Source of the DNA: Astrocystis sublimbata
Lineage: Eukaryota > Ascomycota > Sordariomycetes > Xylariales > Xylariaceae
DNA length: 64,000 nt
Direction of reading: 5' to 3'
Assembly: GCA_022453515.1 (NCBI GenBank)
Contig: JAJNNY010000011.1
Location: 620,001-684,000 of the forward strand
Under the pieces are notes generated by a model. The model did no database searches, was not told the DNA's origin, and saw only the letters and a program-made list of their open reading frames with translations. Made by a program: the position numbers and the translations under genes. Below, in pieces: positions 11,701-23,237 of this stretch (positions are counted from its first letter, which is position 1; each line of letters begins with the position of its first letter).

Positions 11701-14700
11701 ATATGGAAAACAAGACGCGCCTTGAAGAGGAGCGTCGCAACACTCATGCCGAGCTCATGCGAACACAGCAGGTCCTCGAAAGTGAACGCGCTTTAGCACT
11801 AGACAAGGAGGAGATCTTCAAGCGTCTACAATTCCGGGAAGTGGAGCTGGAAGAAGAACTCAAAGGCGCCATGGACGATATCGAGAAGCTGGAAGACCAA
11901 CTAGATGCCCTACTTGAATCGAAGAAGAAGGCAGAGCAAGACGCCGAACAATTTCGATCACAGCTTGAGCAAGCAGCCTCACTCATTGCGCGCCTTGAAG
12001 ACGAGAAGTCAGAGCTCAATGCTCGAAAGGAATCTCTCGATGCAGAACTTGAAGAGCTGTCGAGGAAGCAAGCGGATCGCAGCGCGCAAGAATCAGCTCT
12101 AGAGGATGAGGTCAAGATGCTGCAAAGCCAGCTTTCTCTCAAGGATCGCAAGGTGCGAGATCTTGAGGGGAGAGTTTTGAAGAACGAGCAAGACGCGGAC
12201 ATCAAACTCGCCGCTACGCAAAAAGAGCTTCAGTCGACAAAGTCCCGCGAACAAACTCTCTCTCGCGATAACCGCGAGATTCAGCAGCAGTTATCACAGC
12301 TGTCTAAGACCTCCACGGAATACGAGGATCTCATCACAAAGAAGGAGAGTGAGCTTGCTCTCTTGCGAGGGGACAACAAGCAGCTTCAAATCGACCAACG
12401 AAACTTCGAGGACCAGAAGAAGAACTTGCTTTCCGAGAGAGAAAAGACAACATCGCGCTTACACGAAATCCAAGCTGACATGGAGGCCATGCGGGCCCAG
12501 CAATCTCAGCTCAAGCGAGAGGCCGAGGATGCTAAACAAATACTTCAAGCTCGGCTTTCTGAAGATGCCCAAGTAAATCAAAACCGTGAACTGTTAGAGT
12601 CGCAAATCAAAGACCTGAAAGACCAGCTTTACAAGGTACAAACAGATCTTAGCCGAGAGCGGCAATCAAGAGACGATGTCGAATTGCTTGCGGAACACAA
12701 GTTCAAGGAGTTAGAGCAAGAACATGAGACTCTGAAGGAGGCAAAGATCACTATAGAGAAGGAGCTCTACCTCCAGCAGGACACGATGCGACGGACAATG
12801 GAAGCCCGTGCTACGGCTGAGAAAGAACGTGACGAAGCCCGTGACGAGATTCGACGGCTCCGGGTTGCCAAGACACAGGCTGAAGAGGCACGCTTGGAAG
12901 CCGAGGAGGCCGCCGATCGTCAAGCAACACGCATGGCTCGTGAGCGAGAAGCGAGATTGCAAGCAGACCTCGATAGCACACTGGAGCGACTCAAGTGGTA
13001 CGAGGAAGAATGCGAGAAGCTCAACCGCGAAGTCGAGGACATGAATAGGTTCATGATAGAATCGGGCGAGTTCGGCCTGAAGAACGACCAGGCCAAAGAA
13101 CGACTCGAGCGAGAGCTAGTCACTGTGAAAGGTCGCTTGACCGCTTCCGAAAACGACAACCGTGCGCTGCTTAACAAACTGCAGCATAAAGGTCTCGAGA
13201 TCGCACGCTCTACGTCCAAGGCTACCGAAGCCTCAAGGGGGCAGATCATCTCTCTGCAGCGCGAGAAGGGCAAGATGGAAGAGATCAATGCAAACCTCAA
13301 CAAACAGCTTGGGGACTCTTCACTCGCCATTGCTGGTCTGGAGAAGAAGGTGGAGAAGCTGCAGCTTACTGTAGAAGACTTGAACCATGAGGTTGCTCGC
13401 GAAGCCAAGTCTAACCGCAACGCTGAAAAGGCATCGTCCAACTTCACCGTTCAATTAGCAGAAGCGAACCGCTCTGTCGAGTCTGAGAAGCAACTGAGGA
13501 CTCAGGCGCAGTCGACGGTTCGTACTATGCAGGCGACTCTCGATTCACGTGGCAAGGAGATCAACGATCTGCGTGCGCAAATGCTCCGAGTCCTGAAGGC
13601 TGTAGATCCCGAGGTATCTGTACCAGCGACGATGGAAGGATCTCATGATAAGATCATGAGTAAGAACTTCGACATGATCCGGAAGCTCGAGGAGCTACAG
13701 CAGAACCTGCGAGTCCAGAGAACAGCCCGAGCCAATGCGGAAGCGGCGCTGGCGGAAGCACGCAACGGCCGGGCAGAGTCCCCCATGAGACCGAAGTTGG
13801 AAGAGATGCATCCTAACGAGGCGCCTTTCAACGGCTCGCCCACACGACGCGCCAAGCAGCTCCATGTGAGACAATACTCGAATACATCCACGCCGACGAA
13901 GAGGGCCACCAACAATGAGAATGAAATGATCCCAGACTCGGGTAGGTCTGACCGCACTGCGGACATCCTCAGCTTCAACAATCGCCAGGACCTGAAGACC
14001 GAGCTCGAGGAGCTGCAGAACCAGCTCCAGCTAGCACAAATGCAGAACCGACATCTCCAAAGCCAACTTGAGCGCTCGGGTGCCACGCCTCGGGAATTCA
14101 ACCCAGAGGGGAGCCCTTCGGTCCGTCGCATGCAGAAACTGGAAAAGGTCAACAGTCGCCTACACGACCAGCTCGATGACTCATCACAGAAGGTGTCGTA
14201 CCTGGAGAAGTCAATGCGAAGCGGCGAGCTATCACTGCGTGACATTCAAACCCGGTCTCATGAGGAGATCCTGGATCTACTCAACAGCCAGGAGGACTCT
14301 CGACGATCCCTGCTCCACAGTCACAACGACGCCATCGCCGAGCTCACGGATGTAAAGGAACACTACGAGAAGGTGCGCCACGATCGCGCCAACGCCGAAG
14401 TCGAGCTCCGAGATGTGCGATCAGATCTGCAAGAGATGACAGCGGCCAGGGAACAGGAAGCCTCGAGCCGCAGCCAACTCCTCCAGGAGTACGCGGACCT
14501 GCAAATCCGGTTGGACTCAGAGACCTCCAAACTGGTCGAAGTTTCTGGTAACCTCGAGATCTACAAGAGCCGCGCTGACGAGTACTTCAACAAGCTCGAG
14601 CAGGCGGAGATCTCGGTCCTCAAAGCCAACCGCGCCGAGCAGTTCGCCAAGGCGCAGGCCAAGGAAGCAGAAGAGGCCTACGCGGAGATCATGTCGCAGC

Positions 14701-16239
14701 GTAACAAGTCCGACGGCAGCATGGAGGACTTGCAACGCCAGACCCAGCGCCTCGAAGAGAAGCTCGAGGATATGTCCACGGACCTCGAGGCTGCGACCCA
14801 GGCCAAGAAGCGTCTGCAACATGAGCTTGAGGACTACAGGAGCCAACGCGCGATTGATCTCGAAGACAAGGAGCTCAGCATGGAGCAGACGCGGAAGAAG
14901 TACCAGGCCGAGTTTGCTGGGTTGACCAAGGAGTTGGACCTTGCGCGAGAAGAGAAGTTGTTCAAACAGGCGGAGATCACACGTCTGCGAGACGAGCTCG
15001 ATGATCTGAGGAGTAAGTGGGACGATGAGGTGCTCAACTCGTCGACGTGGAGCAAGGAGAAGCATCGTCTGGAGAAAACATTGTCCGATGTCATGGTCTC
15101 GAGAGACGAGGCTGTGTCTGCGCATAGCGAGGCGCAGGGCAAGGTCGTGTCGCTGCTCACGCAAGTGAGAACTCTCAGGACTTCGGTCGATGATATCACG
15201 GCTGAGCGCGAGGCTCTGATCCGCGAGAAGCGCTCCGTCGAGAGCCGCCTCGAGGAAGCGAAGGCCGGTCTCGACGACCTGTCCAAGAGCGAGTCCCCGG
15301 CGCTCAGAAACGCGGCGTCGACGGATCGCGAGATCCTAGATCTCAAGAGCAGCCTGGCCCAGCAGGAGGATATCGCTGCTGCGGCGGTCGAGAAGATGCG
15401 CAGAGCGGATTCCTTGGCGACGGAGATCCAGAAGGAAATCACGGCCGAGAGAGAGACGAACGCGGAGCTGAGCAAGCAGAAGGCGAGCCTGGAGAAGAGC
15501 CTCAATGAGATGCAGGTCAAGGTTGTCGATCTCGAGACTAAGGGGTATTCGTCGGGAAGCCAGGATATCAAGTTCTTGCACAAGCGGATTCAGGAGGTTA
15601 GTTCACACACACACACACACACATCATATGCTACTCATTACCTTTCACCCTAAGACGCAATACTAATTGTATTATTCGCAATAGCTCGAAACACAGCTCG
15701 AAACCCAAGAAAACGAACGCTCGAAATCGGCGCGCTCGACGCGCAACGTCGACCGCACGGTCAAGGACCTGCAATCCCAAATCGAACGCAAGGACAAGCA
15801 GACGACGCAGCTCAACGACGACGTTTCACGCCTGCGCGACAGGGTCGAGAAGCTGCTTAAGACTATCGATGAGTTGCAGGCGAGCGAAAGCAATAATCAG
15901 CTTACGGCGCGCAGGGCGGAACGGGAGCTTAAGTCTGAGAAGGAGAAGGCCGGAAGGCTGGAGAGGGAACTGGAGGGTTGGAAGCATTTGAGGTTGGAGA
16001 AGGGCGCTGTTGGGGGTCATGGGGGTGGGAATGGAGGGGGAAGTGGGAGTTGGAGCGCCGCGGGGGGCCCCGGGAGTCGGTTTGGGACGCCCACGCCGGG
16101 GTTTGCTGCCGAGGGGGGGAGTAGGAGGGCTAGTGTTATGACGGGTAGGAATACGACTCCGGCCGCTGAGGAGGTCGAGGTCCCGAGGAGGAAGAGCAGT
16201 CTTGGACGGGCGCCGAGTATGACGAAGGGGTTCTTGTAA
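8785..16239 (+). CDS. myo2: Class II myosin heavy chain
   Basis: The product is a 2432-residue conventional myosin, the actin motor of septum formation and cytokinesis. Exons are 8785-9234, 9303-15596 and 15685-16239; the two introns (68 and 88 nt) carry GTAAGT and GTTAGT donors and all phases fit. A Ser/Asn-rich extension and an SH3-like segment (about residues 118-150) precede the motor. The motor shows the P-loop GESGAGKT at 261-268, switch I NNNSSRFGKF, switch II [20 protein letters not shown], and the converter-side [20 protein letters not shown]. A light-chain binding segment starts near 871 (RFQSVARGYVQRR). About 1400 residues of coiled coil follow, with a break rich in Pro and Ser around 13770-13960, then a Gly/Ser-rich tail. 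The length and single long rod match filamentous-fungal myosin II. The ATG at 8785 was chosen because it opens the conserved extension. Confidence 0.95.
15604..15622 (+). repeat. CA microsatellite in myosin intron 2
   Basis: About nine CA dinucleotide units lie just after the GTTAGT donor of the second myosin intron. Length variation here would not alter the protein. Confidence 0.9.
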
Positions 16240-19200
16240 AGCAAAGCGTTTTTTTGTCTTATATTGTTAGTTATTGCTGTTGAAAAGGACGCATGGGATG
16301 GGATGGGATGGGATGAAATAGGGGCAAGCATTATTTGGTTTGGTTTGGTTAGCATGTTGTTTATTTCATTCATGGAAGAAAGAAGCATTGATGGAAGCTC
16401 CGGATGGCGGAGCTGGAGCTGGTTTGGCATGGCGTACTGTACCTGTACCTACTTACCTGGTTCATTGTACATGCTTTTTGATATCGAATGAACAAACAAA
16501 CGAAGAGACAATACAATACAATACTTAATTACTTTACTATCTAGGTACCTATTTCTCGTTCTGTTCTCTTGGGATGGCGGTTTCAGTAAGGTCACTCACC
16601 CACACTCACTCATAAGCAAGAGTATATCGCTTGCCTACTTGTATACATGGCACATGTCTGACGGCATGGCCAGGCTCGCTTGGTTCGAAATGACTGCTGC
16701 TATCTCTTGTCTGATCCAGTTCACCCAAAGTCGCCTGATTATATGTAAATAGGCGAGTTTGTGAGACCCAGTGGGAATATCACATGCGATTTTGTCACAG
16801 CAATGAGCAGACAGTCTCGACATTGTTGATGTGGCGGTTAGCAACTTGTTAAACGCACCCGTTCTGGTCACATTGTAGTTTGTCCGAAGCTGAATCTTGT
16901 TCCTTCATTTTTTTCTTGAGTTGACATGATCTTATTCCCGGGTCTTATTCCCTTCTTGAAGATATCAAGATGCCCTGTATGATGCATGCATTTGCAATCC
17001 GAAAGAGTACTTATAATGCGTTCAAATATGTATGTAGGTGTAGGTGTGTTACACGTGTACGGAAGTAGCCGGCCGGCCGTGGCATTGCTTGCTTGGCTGT
17101 CTGGCTGATGTGACTGTCGCTTTTCTGTGACACGACGTTTGAGGGTGGTTGCGTCACGGGAGTTAAGGTTGGTATCCCCGGCCTTATATTTATCGCACCA
17201 GCGAGATGCGCGGAAGGGAGAGCTGTTGGAAATGAGTCGGCATTTCATTCGAGGGATGTTAGATCCTGAAACGATCAGTAGTTGAATGTTCCGTTGGGGA
17301 GGCGTCGCAGGAGACTTTTATTATACGGCCATTCACACTTACTAAGATTGGGGTATTTCCATGGTTCCTAAAGCTATCGCCACATGTATACTATTTAGGG
17401 AAACATTGTCGGGGAATTCTTTTTCAGATAGAGTCCCATTCCGATTGTTATGTAGATGGCAAGAGACCAATGGAAACTCGAGAGGATGACACCACCCGCA
17501 CCAATCGTGAACAAGACAGGAATACATGCGGAGCTGACTCATTCGCAGACGACTTTTATATGAGAAACCGGTGTTTAGATACTGTACTGTACCTTATGTA
17601 GCATCACATATGGCACACATGTAAACTCATGTGTGTACATTTTCGGTGAGTCTGCGGCAAGCAAGCGAGGGATTGATTAGTCCTGAGGGAGGGCGTACAC
17701 ATGCTCGGTACCGACGTGTACACAACAATGGCGATGACACATGCACCAAGCCATGGAAAATAATGTATACATGTCACAGCGATCACGTGGCAGCTCCGAC
17801 GAATCGCCAATAATTGCACTTCCTCCCTCTAACTAGCTTCATACAAACTTCATACTCCTGAACACACCTAACCTCCTCGCTAACGCCTCCCGTCGGTATC
17901 ACCCACGTGCCTTCTTTTGCCTCCTTTTATAGTGCTGGAGCGGTCGGTTCCAATCGATTCTCAGGACTATGCTGGAGGCGAGGCTCGCCCGCGGCGCACT
18001 TGAAGGAGGTCAGGTGGGGGCCATCTGAAAGCACGGCACCACCCGCGCAGAAGACGCAGCGCAGCGTAGTGTCTGGTCTGACTCAGACGGATGCTTGCTT
18101 TGCTTTGCTTTGCTTGCTCGATAGTTGGCGGTGTCCTTCACCGACACTCGCTCGGTTATCTCTCTTACCCCAGGCCTGGCCCCCCAGCCCAACCTGACCG
18201 GACCCCGATGAGCTCATGCCGGCACTTAGAGATCGTTAGGACCACGCCTCCGGTGAACCCACGTGAGCCTCTTGCGCTACTGGAGTAGAGCGCCTCATCG
18301 TACGATAATGATGAATTAGATGGCTGCACATAGTTCGCTTCGCTGGTAATGCTGTGTACCATGAGGAGGCAAAAGGAAAGAGGACTCGCGAGGGAAAATG
18401 AGAGGAGAGTGTGGTACTGAGGAGGACTATGCTTGATTCTGGTGTATATATATCTCCTCTACCCCCCCTCCTCCCCGCCTTCCTCCCCCCGTCAAGTTTA
18501 ACAACTATCTCATCTACACGCCCAAGCACTTCATCGCCAGCCTCATTCGTCCGCCTGGTCATCACCACAACATAAGCAAAGTAAGAAAGGTTTGGTGGGA
18601 TCCCAACATCTTCGCTCCTCTTCTCAGATATTCCAGTTCGCAGAAACCTTGGAGACCTTCCTCCTCGAAGAGGCAGCCAAGTCGTCACTAACGGACTACT
18701 TCGAAAGTAAAGTAGTAGGTCTTGTTCGTCAGTAGCCTAATTAACTTATCGTCCAGCCCTAATCTCCAGTTCCCAGCAGACACTCTACTTCGCAAGACGG
18801 GATCTCCTCGCACGTCCCTGGACAGCTAAAGAGAGGAAAGTAGAGGAAGTCCTGAGACTATGGGTTGGCAGAGATACGTGACGGGTCTGGTGAGGCGGAA
18901 AGGTTGTGTAGGTACATTTCCTCTTCTCTTCTCTTCCCTTCTCAATGCTGCTCCGCTTGCTGTCCTGTCCTGTCCTGTCTTGGTGAGTGACCATCACATC
19001 ACAACAACTTCCGCACAAGGTGCACAAGAGGAGGCAGCCCGCTAGCTAGCGCTCCATCCTTTCTCTCTCTTGAAGTATAGAAAGATGCGACAACTGGTTT
19101 TGGATTTGATAGGAAGGATGTCCTTGATCAGTGGCCGCTTACGTGCTGCCCATTGCACCATCACTCATAACGGACTGCGACAGCACAGAACGGTTGTGAT

Positions 19201-19811
19201 ATCGTTTGAGTCGGATCTTCGGTGGTTGTGGGTGTCTATTGACCCTGCGCTGGTCTACTATTACTGTGATTCGTCGCGTTGCCGAATCGACAGACGCGGC
19301 CAGGACCTCAACTCGAGCCGTGTTACTACTCAACAGCACTATCTGATATCGAAGAGGACATGGGAACAGAATATTGATGGCGGTGATGCGATGCATCAAT
19401 ATTGGAGGTCCCATCCGAAGCACAAGCACTGCAAGAAGTGAATCCCACTTCTTGCTATCCAAAACGGCCTCTTATGGTGTTCCCCCCTATGGAAATGCCA
19501 CTCATACAGCATCGAGAAGAATGTGTGGGATCTGCCGCCTTGCCAAGAAGGAGGACGACTTTGCTCACAGCTTATCACGCCCAAACATCCTTTCTCGACT
19601 CAACTTCGCACTTCCACAACTCTCGCCAATCCTCCTCTTTAGATGCACTATCATGGTCGCTTCCACCAAGACCATCGTCGCCATCGCCATGGTTATCAGC
19701 TCGTCGCCAGCGGAAGTACCATCCGCAGTATGGCATTTGTGCCCTCTCTCTCTTGGCTCTAGCTAGCTACCTACTCTGAAGCACGCCAGCCCTATACGAG
19801 ATATCAGCTCA
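16240..19811. other. Long region without a recognised gene
   Basis: These 3.6 kb contain no open frame with convincing coding character. They are dotted with short tandem motifs: GGGAT units at 16292-16315, TTTGC units near 18100, TCTTC units near 18905 and TGTCC units near 18960. Part may be the long leader or promoter of the gene proposed at 19812. Confidence 0.5.
16292..16315 (+). repeat. GGGAT pentanucleotide microsatellite
   Basis: Four uninterrupted GGGAT units occur just downstream of the myosin stop codon, probably within its 3' untranslated region. Confidence 0.85.
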
Positions 19812-21582
19812 ATGCCGCACCTTCTCCCGCCTCATTCATCCGCCTCCTTTTCTTCCACCTCCCACCCAATCCCATCTCATCCGGCCTCCACAGACATCCA
19901 TGTGCAGCAGCAGAGCGAAGTTCTCAACCGGAAAGTGAGCACTTACAGGGCGCGCCACGAAGGTAACACAAGATCCACGAGATAGTAGTAGTGCGGATCT
20001 CCCTATTGCTGTCGAAACCAGCTAGACACCACTGCTACTACCCAGGCTTCACATGTAGCTCTGGATAGGGACAGATCGAGAACCTAAAGAGGCATAAGAG
20101 AGAGTATGGATCCAGCTGTGAATCCACAGCGCAGGAGGCGAAGGCAGTGGTGCCATGAAGTGGCCGATGATGGAAGAAGGAAGGGAATGCATTCTGTCTA
20201 TCTCCCTACTCACCTACTCACCTACCTTACTCCGGCTCGAGACTGCTGCTAGTTGATCGGATGGAATTTTCTTACCGACCTATATCGCGTTCTCGGCGCG
20301 CGAGAGGGGACTTGATATGAGATACGAACGCAGCGGATATGGAAGTGGAAGTGAAAGTGGAAGTGGAACAGACATCTATCTGCCACAATGGAGTTAGCGT
20401 TTCTGGCGGCTTCATCTTACCTATTGAGCTTCCGGCGCCCAGTGTTTCCTTCCCAGATGGTCCCATTCCAACACCGTTCCTGCCAGATTATCAGCAGATG
20501 GGGTCATACGTGGACGTCGTTCGAGCTGGGTGACTCCAACCGCATCTCCTGGCTTTCTTACTGCACATTGTGACATGAGCGTTTGGAAGTCTCGGCGCGG
20601 GCAGGATCATGAATCGGAATCACCACCACCACCACCACAACCACAATCACCACCGCTAATCCTAACCTTAATTCTATCCTACCATACCCTACCCCTACCC
20701 CTAATACCAGCGAACCAACCCTCCTCAGAACAAGCAGCAATGACAGTTCCCATCCCATTCCATCACAGATCAGACAGACAAACTTACTAACCCTAACCCT
20801 AACCCTCCTACCAGCGAGACTCAGAACACACAGCCCTCCGCTTCCGCAGCGACATCGACGTAAGCACACTACCGGAACGAACCCTCAACGGCTTCCGCAC
20901 GCGCGTCCCGGACGAGCCGTGGATATGCGGCGAGGGCGCGCCGTGCCATGCGAACGGAAGAGAGGAGATTGAGCCGTATGGATGGCTGGTTTTTCGGCCG
21001 GATAGCGATGACGATGATGAAAGTGGGAGTGGGAGTGGGAGTGGAAGTGAGGAAGAAGGAGAAGGAGGAGGAGGATGGGCCATCGAAGCCCCCGCCCCCG
21101 CCCTCGCCAACGGTCCGTATCCGTCTCCGTATTATCCTTCTGGCGTCGCCGTCGCGGACTGGAGGGGCGTGCCATATGCGCTGAACGGGGGTGGGGGTGG
21201 AAGAGGAGGAAGGGGAGGAGGTGGGGGGCAGTGTGTGGTTCCGGAAGCGAGGGGTCTTGAATATCACCACCCTCACCCTCACCCTCAACCTTACCCTGAA
21301 GGCAACCACCACAACGAAAACTACTATGGGAATCATCCGGCTGTCTATGACGCGGGGAATATCTGGTACGCCCCCGGCGTCAAGGTCGCGGACTGGGGCG
21401 GGTATCCGTGCGAGACAAGCGCGCGCGATAGGGTGAGGGATGTGAGGGATCCTGTGGGTAATGGGGCCTGGGAGTGGAGGGGTGGTGGGTGGGTTTATAC
21501 GGGTGGTGGAGGGGGAGCAGGAAATGGAGGAGGTGGTGGAGGGAGGGAAGCAAGGAGGAGGGGGTGGTGGCGGTGGTGGTGA
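19812..21582 (+). CDS. Gly-rich protein of unknown function (tentative two-exon model)
   Basis: I do not recognise this gene. The firm part is an open frame from 20815 to 21582 with strong G/C preference at third positions. It encodes non-repetitive stretches such as LRFRSDIDVSTLPERTLNGF and VPDEPWICGEGAPCHANGRE, a Ser/Gly/Asp/Glu run, two related segments (GVAVADWRGVPY and GVKVADWGGYPCE), and a Gly/Arg/Trp-rich end. No ATG opens it, but a CTTACTAAC branch-like site and a CAG acceptor at 20812-20814 precede it, so it should be a spliced 3' exon. The best start I found is the ATG at 19812: 41 codons ending in VLNRK before a GTGAGC donor at 19935. That join keeps phase 0 and gives 296 residues, but implies an 880-nt intron, long for a fungus; missing middle exons are possible. 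The Gly-rich end could also be partly untranslated. Confidence 0.45.
20787..20806 (+). repeat. Interstitial telomere-like repeat, three CCCTAA-type units
   Basis: The sequence CTAACCCTAACCCTAACCCT matches the fungal telomere unit TTAGGG on the complementary strand. It lies between the proposed branch site and the 3' splice site of an intron. A degenerate CCCTA-rich tract lies 80-100 bases upstream, near 20686-20707. Confidence 0.85.
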
Positions 21583-22532
21583 GGAAGTGAGTAGATATTT
21601 ACTGACTTTGTCGACGGGAATCTATTGTACTTCTTCCGACACTGCTGAGGAACTAGAGTTGGATTCTCTGACTTTTTGAGCTGAGCTGAGCACTTGGTAC
21701 AGGATACCAAGGTACCTACCTACCTCTCATATCTTTGTCAATAGTAGCAAGAGGCTCTGCTATATAGGTAATGGGGCGTGAAATAGAACCGCCGTGCAAG
21801 AAGCGTAGAAGGGTCTGTGGAAGCGAAACCTCAATGGGCGGATCCTTCCTGGGGTTGAGCTATGCATGGTTCGAACCACAGCCTCTTATCCCAGGCTTCT
21901 AGTAGATGGAAGAAATATGGCTCGCAGGAACAACAGCGGCAATGGGGATGAAAGATAGGATGGAATACATCGCTGAGCATATCTACCTAGCCACCTAGTT
22001 GGAGCAGAGACAGAAGCGCGAGCTTGAACTTTGCGATGGATAAAAGACCGACTGGACATAGGATTAGCCTGGTCTATGGCAGTCTGCTTTGCTGTGCGTG
22101 TGTCGTGACTAGCTCGATGACTTTCCTTATCCTCAGCACGGCATCTAAGAAGTTGGACGATAATTACTCAGATTGGTAGGTAAATGAGGAACTTTCCTGG
22201 GCTGGAGGATGGATGTATAGGCTATATATAGCCTTGATCTATGTACCGAAGACAGTTGGTTGGTTGGTTGGCCAACCACCTTTCGGAGTGCCGCAGGCCA
22301 AACTTGCAACTGCTGCATTGGGAGAACTTGAGACTCCGCGAAGAGATATTTGTTTGGTTGTTTAGTTGTTTATGTATGCATGGGACAAATCAAGTCAAAA
22401 AGAAAGAAAGCATCAGAAAAAACATAGATGAAAACCCCAAGATGGGCGGGCGGGCAGTGATCCAAATAGTAACGATAAAATAACGATAAAAATTAAAGAT
22501 GGAAAACGAAGATGGAAAAAAGAATATTTAAT
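21583..22532. other. Intergenic region
   Basis: No gene is visible. It presumably holds the 3' end of the preceding transcript. GGTT tetranucleotide units occur near 22255-22270. An oligo-A run at about 22516-22521 on this strand reads as a T6 on the minus strand and may end the tRNA-like gene next to it. Confidence 0.5.
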
Positions 22533-22636
22533 GGCCGACGTGGGAATCGAACTCCAGCAGGTCAGGAACCAAACGCACCGCTTGAACCGCTAGGATAAAG
22601 ATGCTATAGGATCGCTAGACCGCAACCAGCTCGGCC
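22533..22636 (-). tRNA. tRNA-like Pol III element (possible intron-bearing tRNA, tRNA pseudogene or SINE head)
   Basis: Read on the minus strand, the 104-nt segment begins GGCCGAG and ends GTCGGCC followed by A; these ends pair at six of seven positions like a tRNA acceptor stem with an A discriminator. The start TGGCCGAGCTGG resembles an A box and GAGTTCGATTCC a B box. About 10 bases downstream comes a T6 run typical of RNA polymerase III termination. Against an intact tRNA: the T-arm stem pairs poorly, no clean anticodon arm can be drawn, and the element is too long without an intron. I therefore call it tRNA-like only and cannot name an amino acid. Confidence 0.4.
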
Positions 22637-23237
22637 AACAGTGCTCTGGAGTAAACTCTATCATATAGTTGTGTGCTTGCTGTGTGTGTAAACCTTGTTG
22701 GGCAGGCAAGGGGTATGTATAGGAGTAGTTAGGTGTAGGTAAAGGGGAGGGAGGTATGCTGGGCTCGAGACCAGATAAGGTTCGGACAGACATACGACGC
22801 GGATCATATGCTGAGTGCTGGATTGCTACCATCAGACAGGCGAGGAACAACATTTTATTACTGGTGGGATACTCACAACAGCTTAGCAAACATCACAGTT
22901 CACTATAGTACTTAGTAAACATAGGGACAGACAGATTGAAACATCAAGCTCTTGCTTTTATTTGATCTCAAAAATATCAAAAATTCAAACATACGGGGTA
23001 TTAACTATTACTACAGAGTCTTGTCTTTCCTCCACTCCGCTCATCTGATCTTGCATATGTCCAAGTGTCACGACTTCCCCCCCAGTCGCGCCCCTGTCCC
23101 TTTTTAAATGTCAAGTCAACCAGTTATATATATCGCCATATATATATACATGTGCCGCCAAAAATATGCAAGAGTATACATTTTTTTCGTAAGGATCGTA
23201 AGAATGAAATTGCTTAAGTATGCATTTGTTGCGTTGC
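22637..23237. other. Intergenic region
   Basis: Nothing recognisable apart from a short TATATA-rich patch at about 23126-23150. It should contain the 3' untranslated region of the wall-protein gene that ends at 23238. Confidence 0.5.

Noticed and set aside
11744..15583. Long minus-strand frames rich in Ser, Arg and Leu inside the myosin rod
   Set aside because: They are antisense shadows of the coiled-coil coding sequence, whose codon usage leaves the opposite strand open.
20339..20533. Possible exon encoding a Pro-rich hydrophobic stretch ending at a GGGTGACT donor
   Set aside because: Its phase cannot be joined to the good frame at 20815 by any acceptor I could find, and two other frames are open over the same bases.
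20686..20806. Telomere-like repeats taken as a chromosome end
   Set aside because: Only three exact units are present and normal genes continue on both sides, so this is interstitial.
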